A stretch of 64,000 bases of DNA from Ophioderma brevispina (GCA_023653785.1 JAMKCH010022475.1:31041-95040); one strand, 5' to 3'; numbered from the stretch's first letter, positions 47,721-60,535 are shown. The notes: generated by a model from the sequence alone, not told the origin. Program-made: numbers and translations.

Positions 47721-50054
47721 AGATTAGGCACATTATACAATACTTAGGCACCGGTTCAGATGACATACAAGTGTAGTGTAAATCAGAGGACAATGCTATA
47801 GATCACGAAATCCTCCTTTTGATACAACTCTAGCTGCCACTTCTCTTAAGCTTGAGCAGTTAGCAACCTTACCGAGCTTGTTCAAGCGCTCTACCAACTT
47901 CATTCATGGTTCACGTCTGATATTAATGTCATCTATATAAAGGCGTTGAGCATCTGCCACCTAATAACTAAAAAATGGCAAGACTTCACTCTATTAAACA
48001 CCTAATTTAAGGTCTCCAATTTCACCGGGCCTATGTTCCATGGTTCAAGTTAGCGAGTTCAATAAGTTCAAATCAGGCAGAGTGCCTGTGTACTTCTTAG
48101 ACTCTTTTCTGCATTTGCAAAAGTTTATAGGAGTTTTGTAAGAAAAGATTAAAACCACAAAGACAATTTGATTCATCTGTCGCTCTGAGAGCAAACCACT
48201 GCATCTGACCACAAGGTTGTTGTGGGTTTTATTAGACTTAGTAGGAAATGGTATAAAGCCGTGTGGACAATAGACCACAGGATGATAGTGTACCAATTGT
48301 TTTTATTCTTGTTTATATCATCTTTCTCTAGACCAGGGTAGCCCCTCCTAAAAATAAATCTAATAAAGCACTGATTCATAACTGAAAACACAATGTTTCA
48401 AAATAATGAGAATAAATGTTAATTATGCAGTAGAGTGTGAAAAATAACAAGTTTGTGGTTCTTAGCAGACACCTTAACCCTAGTCTTTACCAGGGGGGGG
48501 GTGGGTGGTACAAGTGAACTTCGCCTCGGTGCGCTAAAATTCAAACAACTTTTCGACTAAAAAGATTATAGGTGGTAATAGTTCTTCAATCCTTCCGGTT
48601 TCATTTTAGCGAAAAAAAATGTTGAAGGTAGCCTCACCGGGGTTAGGGAGGTTATGCCGTCAAAGTCGAGGGTAAGGGGGGTGTGGTGCCACCAAGGAAG
48701 TTTTTATGGTGCATTTGGAAAAATATTATGTACAGTATGGCTCTCAAACTCTACGTTTATGTAAAACTAGCCAATTGCAATCATTTAGAGATGAAAATGC
48801 ATGAATCCGATATTTCCTACGTTTTAGCGCAAAAATGGCATTTTCGCCATTTGTGAAAATGATACTTTTTGGGTAAATTCAATATGAGAATGGAAAGTGA
48901 GTCTATACATTTAGCAGAGGTAGTTTTGTTTTCACACAAGTGACAAAAAGAAGAAAGAAATCAACGATTGAAAAAAATGTAATTTTATTCATCTGTGTGT
49001 TGTAGAGTTTTTTTCGTAAGTATCTGAACAAACAGAAGTCTCAATCACTGACTATAATATTCATATTGCCTTATTAGGTTATTTCGATATTGCAGATGTC
49101 AGGTGGACTACACTTGTAGATATCCATCTGGAAGGATCCTCACTCCCCCCGGGTTCATCCCCGTAACCTAGCCAGCGCGCAGCGCGACGCCCATCTAGAA
49201 GGACCCTCGCTCCCACTGGTTTCGCCCCCACCGCCGACAATTATTATTGCGCTGCCATCAGGAAATCGTTACAATCATTTCGCTTCATCAAGGCTGCTGC
49301 TGGATAAGCGCACAACTTATCAGCACTAGCTTGGTTAAATCACTAAAACAGCTCCCGAATGTGTCGATGAGACGAAGTATTGCCCAGGACGTAAAAATAC
49401 GTTGGCACGGCGAGGCCGAACTCACATTTGAACGGTCTAATGATCACGAGTCCTGTTCTTTCTACTGGACCACACGTGCCCTCATGTAGCTCAAAAAGTA
49501 TTACTAGAATTTGTACCCCGCTTTACGTAGTACCCATTTTTGATGTCTGGCCCAAGGGACGACTATCGAACTTACATGTTCTAGATGAACCTATTCCCAT
49601 GAGTGTTATTTTAGCTTAGCGAGGTCACTATAAATAACAATACTTTCGCATAGTAAATTATATTCTTTATCTTTGGGAATTAGTTCTTTTTCCAAATATT
49701 CAAAAATGGTCGGCACTCACGCAAGCGTACATGGAGAGTTCCATGGTATGGTTTATTCACATTGAAGACTTGATTACCAAACCGACCTTGGTGATAATAA
49801 TCTTTCACTAGACCACTTGAGACATCGCATATCAATGGTCTTCTGGGGTCAAATGCCAATTTTGTTTACCTGAGATGGGTCGAACAATTCAACTTAAATC
49901 CTGCTCCACTTTCATTTAATTGTTAACTGCTTATTATTTACCAATTTTTCCAATTTCACATCCACTTAGTGATTCTAAAAATATCCCAAATTTGCTTTGA
50001 ATTTGAGACAGAATTGGAAGGTAGAGTTTATGCTAACGCCATTACATAATGTGT
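47721..50054. other. Gene-poor interval
   Basis: A GC-richer patch with CCAGCGCGCAGCGCGACGCC is at 49170-49190, recalling the intron repeat motifs near 10.7-11.4 kb. An 80-codon frame at 49247-49489 has a Cys/Trp-containing end but no assignable domain. Nothing else recognised. Confidence 0.45.
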
Positions 50055-50888
50055 AGTAGGGTTATAAACGAGAATCCCATTCTAGAAGTTTGGGGAAGTA
50101 GGTTTGGAGATGTTTTTCTATCGTTTTAAGGGTGCTGAATCAGAATTTTTGGGTCCAAACCTCTGGGAAATGTGGGTAACTTGTAAAATAAGGGGGTAAC
50201 ATTTGTACAGGGGTAAATTTGAAATCAAGTCAAATTGTGTTTTAAATGTTACACCAATGTATTTGACTCATTATAAGGATTAAAAAAGGTATAGTGTATA
50301 GGTTGCAACCTTTAGTACCCGGCTACAGCCCTGATAAGGTTCAAGGTCATTCGGGGCAAAAAAAAAAAACAGTGCTCAATTTTTTTTTGAAACCGGTGTC
50401 CTGGTCATACTGAAGCAGAAATTCATTCAATTCTTGAGTGGACACTCTGTATACAATTAGAGGTCAAGTTTGGTGACCCCTATAGACCATGTAGACCCAC
50501 TAATTACGAAAACAAATGCCAAACATTGTAAAATAAGGCAAGACGAACAATTTGACACCGGTTTCAGCGAAATCGGAGCACTGGGGAAGTGACCCCGGAT
50601 GACTTGAACCTTATAGGGATGTACCTGTTTAACTAAAGGTCAAAACCCAGACAAACTATACTTTTTTTAATCCTTATAATGAGACAAATACATTGGTGTT
50701 TAAACACAATTTGACTTGATTTCAAATTTACCCCTGTACAAATTTTACCCCCTTATTTTACAAAGTTCCCCACATTTCCCAAGGTTGGACCAAAAAATTC
50801 TGATTCAGCACCCTAAAAAATATAGAAACACATCTTCAACCCTTCTTCCCCAAACTTCTAGAATGGGATTCTCGTTTATAACCCTACT
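50055..50888. mobile_element. Large foldback element (~830 bp, ~310-bp arms)
   Basis: Left arm 50055-50365 starts AGTAGGGTTATAAACGAGAA. Right arm 50585-50888 ends TTCTCGTTTATAACCCTACT. Pairing continues through TTCTAGAAGTTTGGGG, GTGCTGAATCAGAATTTTT, AAATTTGAAATCAAGTCAAA, ATTATAAGGATTAAAAAA and AAGGTTCAAGGTCATTCGGG. The loop is about 220 bp. No coding capacity. Confidence 0.9.
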
Positions 50889-52000
50889 AGTGGCTACTTA
50901 ATAAAAGTTCAAATCAGTGACTCGGAAATATTATGCTGCCCATGTTCAACACAAATTTTAAGAAGACCACACATACACGGAATTCCTAGTAATTCTAAGT
51001 ATTTATGAATGCCCCTGGATTGTGAAATGAATCTTTATTTTTCTCTTCACAGGTAGATGAACAGAACATTTACCTTTGACACCATTTCAAAGACAGCATA
51101 TCGCCCTGAATTTATCTGAGCGGTATTATCGTTCGCATACCTTCTCTGTGGTTTGTCTCATTGATTGTGTTTTGAAGACACTTCCTGGAAACCTACATAA
51201 TTCCGAGGCGAGAGTTTACATAGCCCAATTCAGTTATTTAGTTAATAATTATGACCTTTAGCGACTTAACTAGTTACTTCTGAGACTTTCGGTCATTTTA
51301 TTGACCGTCAGCTTTCACAACGGCAAAGCAAACAACAGAACAGTCGTTGCACAACTTACACCTGGATGGAACACAGCAGTAATGAGTCTCAACCTTGCAT
51401 TCTCAGGCGAAGAAGCCACGATGGCGTGGTGAATTAAATGGCAGTACGGCACAGACTTGCCAACTACGAATAACTGCTCAGCAAGACACACTTACCCTTA
51501 TTCAAATACCAAATATAAATTATTTCTCAAAGTGTTTTCATTTATATTGAAAGACAAGGGACTTTAGATGATTGCAAAAATAGATATGTAGCGATTAAAG
51601 GCCAAGCATTTGAATGTACAATTGCTTTTGTACACAGCCATCTTCAGCTTAATCTACAGGGTAATGCCAGTCTGTAATAAGTAGTAACACACAAGGTGTA
51701 GAATATCAGTCAAAAAGATGCCAGAAAACCTAGAAATTCCCAAATCTGGTTGTGTAAGGGTTAAACCACACATTTCAAATTGCTCCAATGTGAAAGGAGA
51801 TACGACACAATTTCCTGCGCTCCGTACATGATCACATCTTCGGGATACCATCAAACGTTATCAGGCATGTGTACCTTGGGCATTTTCCAACACACTGTAT
51901 GCACATCTAACAACAGAGAAATTGAGCTTTCAGTGTTTTTTTATGATAATTTCGGTCCTCGAATGAACAAGAATGATTCACTATCCCATTGATCTCATTA
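50889..52000. other. Non-coding interval before LRR exons
   Basis: No supported exon. May contain introns of the LRR-GPCR gene that follows. Confidence 0.45.
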
Positions 52001-53000
52001 GGTTGGATCTTCCAGGCAATAACATAGTCCAACTGAGGTAACAATTTTTTCGGATTTGAATTATTTTTAAGAAATCTAACCTGATGTATATCGATTAGTG
52101 TCATTAGAAGCTGGGTATTTAATGGCTTATATAACTTAATAATATCTCTCTCTTTCAAATCAGTTGCAATTAATAGATAGAAGTGCCTTTAATGATTTAT
52201 TAAGCCTTACTGTCCTTGATCTGGGGGATAACATGCTGAGTACATTACCAGTTGGGATTTTTCAAGGTCTGGGTAATCTGAATGAACTTTACCTCTATGG
52301 AAATCAATTGGCAACACTAGATAGAGGTGCCTTTAATGATTTAATAAGCCTTACCTACCTTAATATGCGCGATAACATGCTGAGTACATTACCAGTTGGA
52401 ATCTTCCAAGGTCCGGGAATCTGACTGCTGAAACTTTACCTCTTTCGAAATTTATTGTAACAATAGATGGAAGATGCTTATGATTTAATAAGCCTTACTA
52501 TCCTTGTGCGAATGATACCATGCTGAGCAAATTATCAGTTGTGAAAATTCCAAGGGGTCTGAGAATATGACTGGACTTTTTCTCTATGGAAATAAATTGA
52601 CATCAATTATTGAAAAGTTGTTTTCAAGGTTATGGCTGTTGCAAATACGTTTTAAGGGGGTTTGTATCGAACGAACTGAACAAATCCCTACTGTTTATTC
52701 CATGGATTAATTTGGAAATACTTCATTGGAGAAATAATCAACTGAAAGACCTACACAATGATATATTTCTCGACACAGTTAAGCTTGACGTTTCTTAATA
52801 TGGCTGGTAATCTGTACAGAAAATGCCAAAACATATAAAATTTAACTCATATACATATATTAGTTACCTGAAAGGAAATCGTTAACAAAATCAACACCAA
52901 ATCTTTTGCAAATCTCTCAAAGGACTACAGAATTGTATGTGAGTCAGCATGAAATTGTGAATGTGATGTATACTATATTAACTGTAGTGCATTCATAACT
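52001..53000 (+). pseudogene. Leucine-rich-repeat ectodomain remnant of an LGR-type GPCR
   Basis: A short exon candidate (about 52002-52036, LDLPGNNIVQL, followed by GT) precedes a clear acceptor (TTTCAAATCAG, ending 52163) and an exon with two full LRRs: LTVLDLGDNMLSTLPVGIFQ and LTYLNMRDNMLSTLPVGIFQ, with AFNDL between. After 52425 the repeat series goes on but is broken by stops and frameshifts; LRR pieces are still visible (NLEILHWRNNQLKDL, near 52712-52756; SFANLSKDYRIVCESA, near 52900-52950). CESA and NCECD near 52940-52965 look like an LRR C-terminal cap. The ectodomain looks decayed. Linked by order to the TM6-TM7 piece at 59.5 kb. Confidence 0.72.
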
Positions 53001-53732
53001 CCGTTTTAAGCGCGTACAATCAATCTGTTGTTACATAAATATACGCATTACAACCGGTCATGATATCATCACAAGACCTTCCGCGTGTGAAGGTCATACG
53101 CTCACAAGACCTCCGCGTATGACGTGTACTAGCAACAGGGCAAATTGCACTGTACGGGGCCCTGAAAGACGATATTCTTTCGTTAAGGGCGGTCATTTCA
53201 AAGGCGACTTCCACGAAAATGAAAACTTGCAACGATGCGGAAGTACCTGACCACAATTGCGACCAAAAATAAAAAATCACATACAAACAATCATGCACTC
53301 GAAAATGTTCCCCCCATCACCTATAAATTGTGCCTATTTGCCAGTGAGGTGATGTAAACAATTATTTTTTTAACATTCCAGTAAGATTTCTTGCCACAAT
53401 ATCAGGATTATTGCGAGTGATTGCACAGTAAAAATTTATGACAAAGATGGAAATATAAACAATCCCGAACTAGCACTACAAATATAAACAGCATTCCTTT
53501 ACACTCCGTATTTTTGTAACTTATAAATGTGGATGCTTGAGTAACGTATTATTGTTATTGTAATTTTTTGATTATAAAAAAATACGCTCTCTGTCTCGAT
53601 TTTATGCAGAGTGATTACATGAAGTACGATAAAAATTGCGTGCAATCGTCTCTATGTAACGAAAGATAGCAGTAATATCATGTAATGCCCGTATATTTTG
53701 GGGTAACAACAAAACAATAATGATGAACCGCC
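53001..53732. other. Non-coding interval
   Basis: Contains a small direct repeat of TCACAAGACCTTCCGCGTGTGA / TCACAAGACCTCCGCGTATGA (53068-53120). No gene. Confidence 0.5.
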
Positions 53733-56281
53733 ATGATGATTCAGCGGACAAAACTCATAGAGTTCGAGTTTAACAACGACTCTACAATCCTGTGGGATAA
53801 CGTCACCGAAGATGACATAATAAGGACTCTAGAACTTATGGAGCAAAACTTGGTGAAAAAGAGGGGAAACGTGGCCCTTGCGCCCACCGCGCTTCGGCAG
53901 CTCCCCAGCCGTGCCACCAGCAGTTCCGGCCCCTACAGCCGTACCCATCAAGCCGGGTCCAAGCGGCGATTCGCTTCAGTTACTGACGGAGAGCTAAGCC
54001 GCATTGAGATGGAAAAGACATGAGGAAAAAAAAACAACTGGACACGAATGCGTGGGCAAGTTCGTCTTCTTAAAGTTAAAAACAAATGCACTTCCGATTA
54101 AGAGTAACCAAAAATCGATTGCATAAGACCTCCCACTCCAGTACTAAAACCAGCGTCTTGTCACTTGTGCGTGCACGTACAATACAGCGCATGTTGTTTA
54201 ATCACTTGGGGAATCCCAGATTAGGGAATCCTTAACCTTTGGACACTCATCGGTAACTTTGTAAACAATGGGGGGGGGTCCTAATTCAATATGACAAGGC
54301 GGCCCGAAATAGCGATGCAGCAATGGAGGGAAAGGGGAGGGGTAGGGGCCTTATTCATAATGAAACGTTTAATTGTACTGATGTCTGAAATATACGAAAA
54401 TGTTTACACCAGAGAAAAATCGTATTTTATAACTTCCCCATAATCCTCAAAAAATTGGGTTTAAATTCTTTAATTCCAAGGTTAAACGTTACAGTAACAT
54501 CAGTGCCATCAAACAAAATAACATCAATACATAGTGTAAAATGACAGCAAATAATTACATAAACAATAACATTATTTATAGTAACAAAATATTATAATGA
54601 AGCTGAAATATATTAAATGAGTATCAAGAAATTTATGATTCAGGCAAAGCAAAATAATTAATGTGTCTCGTCCAGATCATTAAAAAATCAAGGAAGAATT
54701 AATTGTAGTTTTTGAATTTTTATTTTGTTTTTTATCTGGGTTATTTCCATAGCAGATGCTTATTGGGGAATCATACAAACTAACAACACAATACAATAAT
54801 GCAAACAGCAATAAACAAACATATTTATAAATTATAATAACACAATATTACTAAATGAAAGGTGAAATATATTAAAGTAGTACAAAGGCCAAATAAAATA
54901 ATAAAATGTTTCTTGTCCAGATGGTTTAAAAATCGGTGAGGCATTGTAGTTTTTGCATTTTTTATTATTTTGTTGCTGTATTATTATTTCCATTGTAGAT
55001 GCTCATTGGCGGTAACATTAAAAATAATAACACATTCAATCAATAGTGTAGTATACACAATAATAACACAAAAAAACACATTAGTTATAATAACGCAAAT
55101 ATGATAATGAAAAAAATAAAATATTTAAAAAAAAACAGAGGCCTTACTTAACCAAACTATTGGGTTGAAAATTGTGTGAAATTGTATATTTAAATGATAC
55201 CCAAGCACAAAAAATACAAAACAGTTACCAAGGCCATTAGGAAAAACAACAAAATTATTAAAATTGGTAAGGGTGGGGATGAGAAATGTTTGTTTAATTT
55301 GTTTGATATTGTATTTTTTTTTAAAAGAATGTGCGAGTCCAAGAACAAGGATGAGAACTTTGAACATTTGCCATCTGACGTCTTGAGTTTACTTCTCGAC
55401 AGTTCTTATGGTGAGGTACGCAAGGAAAATGGCCAAGATATTCAAAGTCCCGGCTTTGCACATCCAGAGCGGCCGCTTCAACCGCCATATCTCAATCACA
55501 CCCTTCACAGAAACAATCAACATCATCAGAAATGAGCAATTTCAGGCAGCCAACAATGGGTTTGATGGTACGCTGAAAAAAATGAAAAAGAGGATGGAAA
55601 AAGATACAGCAACACACTATCACCGTATCAGCAGTGAGGACCTTCAAAAGCTATTTAGTGGGTCAGGGATTTCCTCCAAAGATCCAGCAAGTCTACAGAG
55701 ATGGGTTTTTTTTCAGGTGTGGCCAGTATCTTATTTTGCAGAATTTTTTAAGAGGGGGGGGGGCTACGTCAGCTCAAGAAAGAGCATTTGAGATCAGAAT
55801 GATAGAAAATGGCCTTGAGTATGTTACGATGACAATACAATGAACACATGAAAAAACCACCTGGAACAATGAATGAAAGCTACCAACAGGACAAAAGGCT
55901 CTACGCAACATGTGATAACCATGTCCTGTGAAAGCCTTCAGGCTGTACATGTCAAAGTTACACCCGGCATGTGATTTCTTCTATCAACGCCCAAGAAAAC
56001 CCACTTCAAAGTAAGCCATTAGGTATGAACAAGACCCCACTAGGTCACAACACCATGGACAACTATGGATGAAGGATATCTCAAAGGCAGCAGGCCTCAG
56101 CCAGGTGTACACTAATCACTCAATCCGAGCCACATCTATTGTTGCCCTAAATGACGAAGGATTTTCGGATCGTATTATCTGCAGCCTGTCAGGGCACCGC
56201 AACACCAGCAGCCTGCGAAGTTATTGCAGTGATGCCTCTGATGGACAAATAGCGAAGATGTCAGAGTTTTTTGTCTCGTAG
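53733..56281 (+). mobile_element. Crypton-like tyrosine recombinase element (DUF3504/QRICH1-ZMYM type), degraded
   Basis: N-terminal frame 53733-54023 ends FASVTDGELSRIEMEKT, the start of the recombinase-like region in this family. After about 1.3 kb of AT-rich repeats the protein resumes (55330-55800) with FEHLPSDVLSLLLDSS, HIQSGRFNRHISITPFTETI, FDGTLKKMKKRMEKD, ISSEDLQKLF and DPASLQRWVFF. The C-terminal catalytic block at 56069-56281 has NHSIRAT (His 56117-56119, Arg 56126-56128), SGHRNTSSLRSY with the nucleophile Tyr at 56222-56224, then stop. HxxR, GH and Tyr are the tyrosine-recombinase signature. Frames change at least twice, so the element is probably inactive. The gap might be an intron of a domesticated gene. 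Confidence 0.85.
54546..55140 (+). repeat. AT-rich ~250-bp tandem repeat within the Crypton region
   Basis: Two full copies and one partial: TGAAATATATTAAA...TCTTGTCCAGAT...TTGTAGTTTTTG...ATTTCCAT-GTAGATGCTCATTGG at about 54546-54775 and 54797-55015, and a partial copy at 55030-55140. It separates the N-terminal part of the element from its core. Confidence 0.75.
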
Positions 56282-58503
56282 GGGTACCACCAACCACACA
56301 AACAATAATCTACTCCACCAGAGAGGATTGATAGTACCAAGATGCAGCAACTTGAGATAAACCAATAGGCCTACCACATCACTTGCCATCTAAGCCTTCC
56401 GTCCATTGCAATCAGAATCACCTAGTATAGTCATGCTAGTAGTAGTTCTATTCTAGGTATCTTGGTGCCAGCAAGCAAGCAACACAGTCTGCAAACACAA
56501 ATAGCCTAAACCTCAAGCCACTTCAGTATCTACATGTACCACAAGTATGAGCCCTGTACGTCAGCAACCACCGCCAACAAGCCTTGCAGTACAAGTACAG
56601 CAACCGTCAACAAGCAATAGGCCTAGTACAGAACGCATGGGCAATATGATACCTTCAATTTATTCACAGGTTGTAAATTTGAAGGGAGCCCGGTGAATTT
56701 TATTTGGATAGGGGTGGACATTGAATTAGTCTGAAAGTAGCTTTCATGTGGCTGAATTTTGACCAGGGAATTAGCATTTGAATGTTTTGTATGAAACAAC
56801 CTGTATTAACTTGTTAGTGATACAATGATAGAGTGAGCTTAAGTTATTAATTGGCCATTCAGTATCAGTCTTTTTCATTGTTGTTATGTACTGTTTACTA
56901 TGACATTCTGAAATTAGGCCTAAATGCTATGCTTAATGAAAGCCAAGTAAGTATGGTAGGTAAACCTTTTTTAGGAAAGTTGTAAATTTAAAACTTAAAT
57001 GAAATAAAGAATCAAATTTTGTAAATATGGCAATTAATTACCAATTCTGTTCAAACTAGGTTATACCAAAGCCTAAAGGGAATGTGGAGAATGAACTGTA
57101 GTGTTAATGTATATGGATGAAAGTTACAAGCTAATTCAAAAAAACCAAAACATTCTGTACATGCCTAATATGGTTAATCATGTCAAAGCAATCAGAAATC
57201 CTCATATGAATGTTTATGGAAGATTAGATAAAAAAAATTGAAAATCACTCTGACACATGCATTCTATAAGATTGGATTTTTTGTTTACATTTCACAGATT
57301 AATTTAATAAGTACTCGGATTTACAAATTGAGGTTATAAAACACGGGACAAATAAATCAAAATTGACTTTCAACATTCTTAAACTTGTCAAATAACCAAT
57401 TAAAGGTTCAATTAGGCAGTCTTAAATAGTGTAAATATTAAAGATGTAAATTTCAGAATTTTTAATTTTTTAATTTTTTAGGTTTTTTCTTTTTTTAAAT
57501 TATGAAAACAATTGGATATCAAATGTACAGGTATAGTTCTTTTGTTATAATACTAATAGCACTGACTAGCCAGTACCAGTAGTCACACCTTGGTTTGATT
57601 CAAGGTTTTTTATTTTGTTTGGAATTTTGGCGTTTAATGGCATCCCTATTATTCCTTACATGGTGTTTACTGATTGGACGCAGTATAAATATTAAAATAA
57701 ATTGGACATTATAGCAAGATTATTTGACTCGACAAGACTGCAGTTTTTGTCCAGTATTCCAGTTACTTGTCACAAAGTCATGAAGGTCCGTCATACTCAA
57801 GCCCTCACTGTACTTTACGTACTACATACTCACCAATCTGGCCAAGAACGGCAAATCCCATTGACGAAAATCCAAGTCGGTGTCACATTACAATTTTCAG
57901 GAAAAAATAGGGATTCAAACAAGGTTCACATTCATGGAGTCTCACGATTGGTGGTAAACGAGTACATTTGTTCGTGAATTTTCGTCGAATTCGCTCCAGG
58001 TGTACTGGTACAGTATCAAGCCAGGCGTCATTCACCACATGGCATGCACCTCACCTGAAACTTATGTGAGTGAAGTGATCAGTAATTTGTTGCTTGTTCA
58101 TTACCATTACCGGCGTATTCACAAGTTATAGAGCAATCTGTCAGTAAGTATTCCAGAGATAGCAAAAATGAAGGTAAACAACATAATTCCAAAGTATTTT
58201 CCATTCCTGGTTTCCATAACATGGCGCGTGGAGTTTCTCCACTTCGATTGATAATTATTTCCCGCATCTTTCAACTTTCTTGACTAGGGGCCCCTGAACA
58301 TGGATTGAAATTTCCTTTCAGGCTATTTGTGATTGGTCCAAAATACGTCAACAACTGGCGATGTGTGGGGATCCCTTCGACTTGTTTCTACTATAATAAA
58401 AGGGGAGGTAGCTCTAACAACTCGTAAATAAAATAACAATTTTTTTAGTAGATTGTAAAGTGGGGGAAATGAATGAAATATTTGGAAAAGGTGAGTAATG
58501 AAT
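56282..58503. other. Gene-poor interval
   Basis: AT-rich sequence after the Crypton. No LGR transmembrane segment, RNA gene or element recognised. Confidence 0.5.
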
Positions 58504-58682
58504 GAGGTAATTACCTTACGATAGCGATGTTTTCGGTCATTGTTTAAAATTGATCATTTGTTTTGGTCCTCGGAATTTTCCTTCGGCGGCTGACGCTGCC
58601 TCAGGAAAATCCCGGACCAAAAACAAATGACTCAGATTTTAAACAATGACCTCAAAACAGCTAAGCGTACGGTAATAACCTC
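58504..58682. mobile_element. 179-bp hairpin MITE
   Basis: GAGGTAATTACCTTACG and GTCATTGTTTAAAAT, then CATTTGTTTTGGTCC on the left pair with GGACCAAAAACAAATG, ATTTTAAACAATGAC and CGTACGGTAATAACCTC on the right, around a GCGGCTGACGC loop. Confidence 0.85.
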
Positions 58683-59439
58683 TAATCAGATGACAGAGAT
58701 CACCATATCTCACTTGTGATAGGTTATTTTAACTGTCGAGGCAGATATCTCCCCAAAAGAACAAAAAATACACAACAACTGGGCAGGAGATAGGCGAAGA
58801 GCGCAGAGGGAGGATCGGGGAAAGGTAAGAGATAATGAGTGAGAAGGGGAAGCCGGAAGTAGGAGCGACAGGTGGAGGAATACGCCACAGGAATTCTGTT
58901 TTTCTTTTTGAACAAACATGGATATCTGGCATACTTTGTGAAAATTGCAGGGGCCATGATCAATAGCATCAAGTGAAGGTTCTGTATTCTTTATAACTTT
59001 ACAGTAAGGCATGACAGGCCTTCTATTGTATTAGATTCCCCTTAACTCTATAAGAAATTCAATAGCGACAATTGTGATAACTAATTATTCTGACATGGGT
59101 GTTTGCAATAGCATTGGTGTTGTGCAGTCTGCTTTATCAGGGGCCAAATACAAATTCCTATGACAATTAACATGTAGTGTAGGTCTCCCGCTGGACTTAG
59201 CAAAAATCTATTACAGAAAGCGAAACGCTTGAAATATGTCCAGATAATCTCGAATGTGTTATCGACAAAGAAAGAAATCTCTCACACGCTATCCAGCAAA
59301 GTTAAACCTGGTAGGTATTTTTCAACACACCAGTTATTAGGTTCTAAACTGTATTTGGGTACCTTATATACTTGGTGTTACATAGAAATAGTAAGAGCGG
59401 TATTAAATCAAGGGGACACGCACTGGATTGACCCGAGCT

Positions 59440-59800
59440 AGAAAGAACAAGTCCGACTCACTGGTAAGGTAGCGGCCATAGTGGCCACAGATTTTGCATG
59501 CTGGTTTCCAATTATTCTCCTTGGTGTTTTAGTCCAATTGAGGGTAATAATCTGCCACCTTCTGTATTTGCATGGTGTGTAACCTTTGTATTACCCATCA
59601 ATTCAGCCATCAATCCATACTTGTATACAATAGCAGCCATCATCAGCAATTGTCGTAACCAAAGAGACAACTTTGTAATTAGATCCCCACAAGATAGAGA
59701 ACCACAACCCCGCTTACGAAAATCAATTCCCAAACAATCAAATGACACTAACCTGCCAACCATATCGCGTCGACACAAGGAAATGGATTGTGACAATTAG
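59440..59800 (+). pseudogene. LGR/RXFP-type GPCR fragment: TM6 to C-terminus (frameshifted)
   Basis: VATDFACWFPIILLGVLVQ (59481-59537) is TM6 of leucine-rich-repeat GPCRs (CW-P motif). After one apparent missing base near 59537 the other frame gives SVFAWCVTFVLPINSAINPY (about 59562-59621), TM7 with the NPYLY motif, then a basic cytoplasmic tail of about 45 residues to TAG at 59798. The INSAINPYLYT pattern fits relaxin-receptor-like (type C) LGRs. TM1-TM5 were not found between here and the LRRs at 52 kb, so either those exons are lost or this is a fragment. The last sense codons and the stop lie inside a MITE end (59788-59913). Confidence 0.78.
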
Positions 59801-59913
59801 CGACCCTGGGTCCCACTAGTGACGGAATAAACTGCATAGTTCTGCAGTTTATTCCGTAAGTCTGCTGAATTCAGGGTGGGTCACTAGTAACCCAGGGTCG
59901 CTAATTGTCACAA
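59788..59913. mobile_element. 126-bp hairpin MITE overlapping the GPCR stop codon
   Basis: TTGTGACAATTAGCGACCCT on the left matches the complement of the right end (AGGGTCGCTAATTGTCACAA). Pairing extends over GGGT-CACTAGTGAC. An inner hairpin, GGAATAAACTGCATAG/CTGCAGTTTATTCC, is at the centre. Confidence 0.88.
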
Positions 59914-60339
59914 CCCCAAGGGAATGCATTCCGCTTTGCAACGCTCCATCCAAATGGACACGGTCATTTGAATAACAAACACACAACGACACCAACACAA
60001 GGCAAATCAGGTGATCATGAGATGACTTTTGCTTTTGAAAATATTTTTTTTAAAACAGCACTCAACTAGTACGTATTTAGGTGCACACATTTCATCTGAA
60101 TCTTTTGGCAAAATCATAATTGGCGCCGCTATATTTTTTAAACGATATGTTTTCGAAATGTACAAAGGCAAATTTCAGTGTCTCGATTTTGTCAATTGCC
60201 CGTGCCTGAATTTACAAGTGCTTATGGAGCAACGTTGTAGTCTTATCAATCAAACCATATTATTTTGTTTAGCAAAGTTGAGTCACCGACATAGCTCACA
60301 AACTGATACTCTGTCCAAAATACTTTCTATTAGACTATG
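59914..60339. other. Non-coding interval
   Basis: A 136-codon frame at 60029-60439 runs into repeat S and has no motif. Nothing supported. Confidence 0.45.
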
Positions 60340-60535
60340 GGGCGTAGACCAAATAACAAGCTGCATAACAAATTCCGTAGTCCATTCAAAGGGAGAAGAC
60401 AAAACCCGGTGTAAAATTATTGATGAATTATTAACATGACATAACCGTCTGTTGCCCCAAATAAAACTTGCACATTTTCTTAAAAATGAATAAAATGTCA
60501 CTTTTCTCGTTCATAATATCAGTGACCAATGGATG
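60340..60535 (+). repeat. Repeat family S, copy 2 (left arm of an inverted pair)
   Basis: GGGCGTAGACCAAATAACAAG through TTCCGTAGTCCATTCAAAGG, GACAAAACCCGGTGT, GTTGCCCCAAATAAAACTTG and CAGTGACCAATGG. Inverted partner at 61655-61810, about 1.1 kb away. Confidence 0.82.

Noticed and set aside
47363..47721. Phe/Leu-rich plus-strand and Lys/Arg-rich minus-strand frames
   Set aside because: Explained by a pyrimidine-rich tract.
49247..49489. 80-codon frame ending CSFYWTTRALM, considered as a GPS-like or receptor exon
   Set aside because: Only one Cys/Trp pair fits; no matching domain continues on either side.
57702..57977. 91-codon frame examined as missing TM segments of the LGR receptor
   Set aside because: No hydrophobic helices of suitable length and no receptor motifs.
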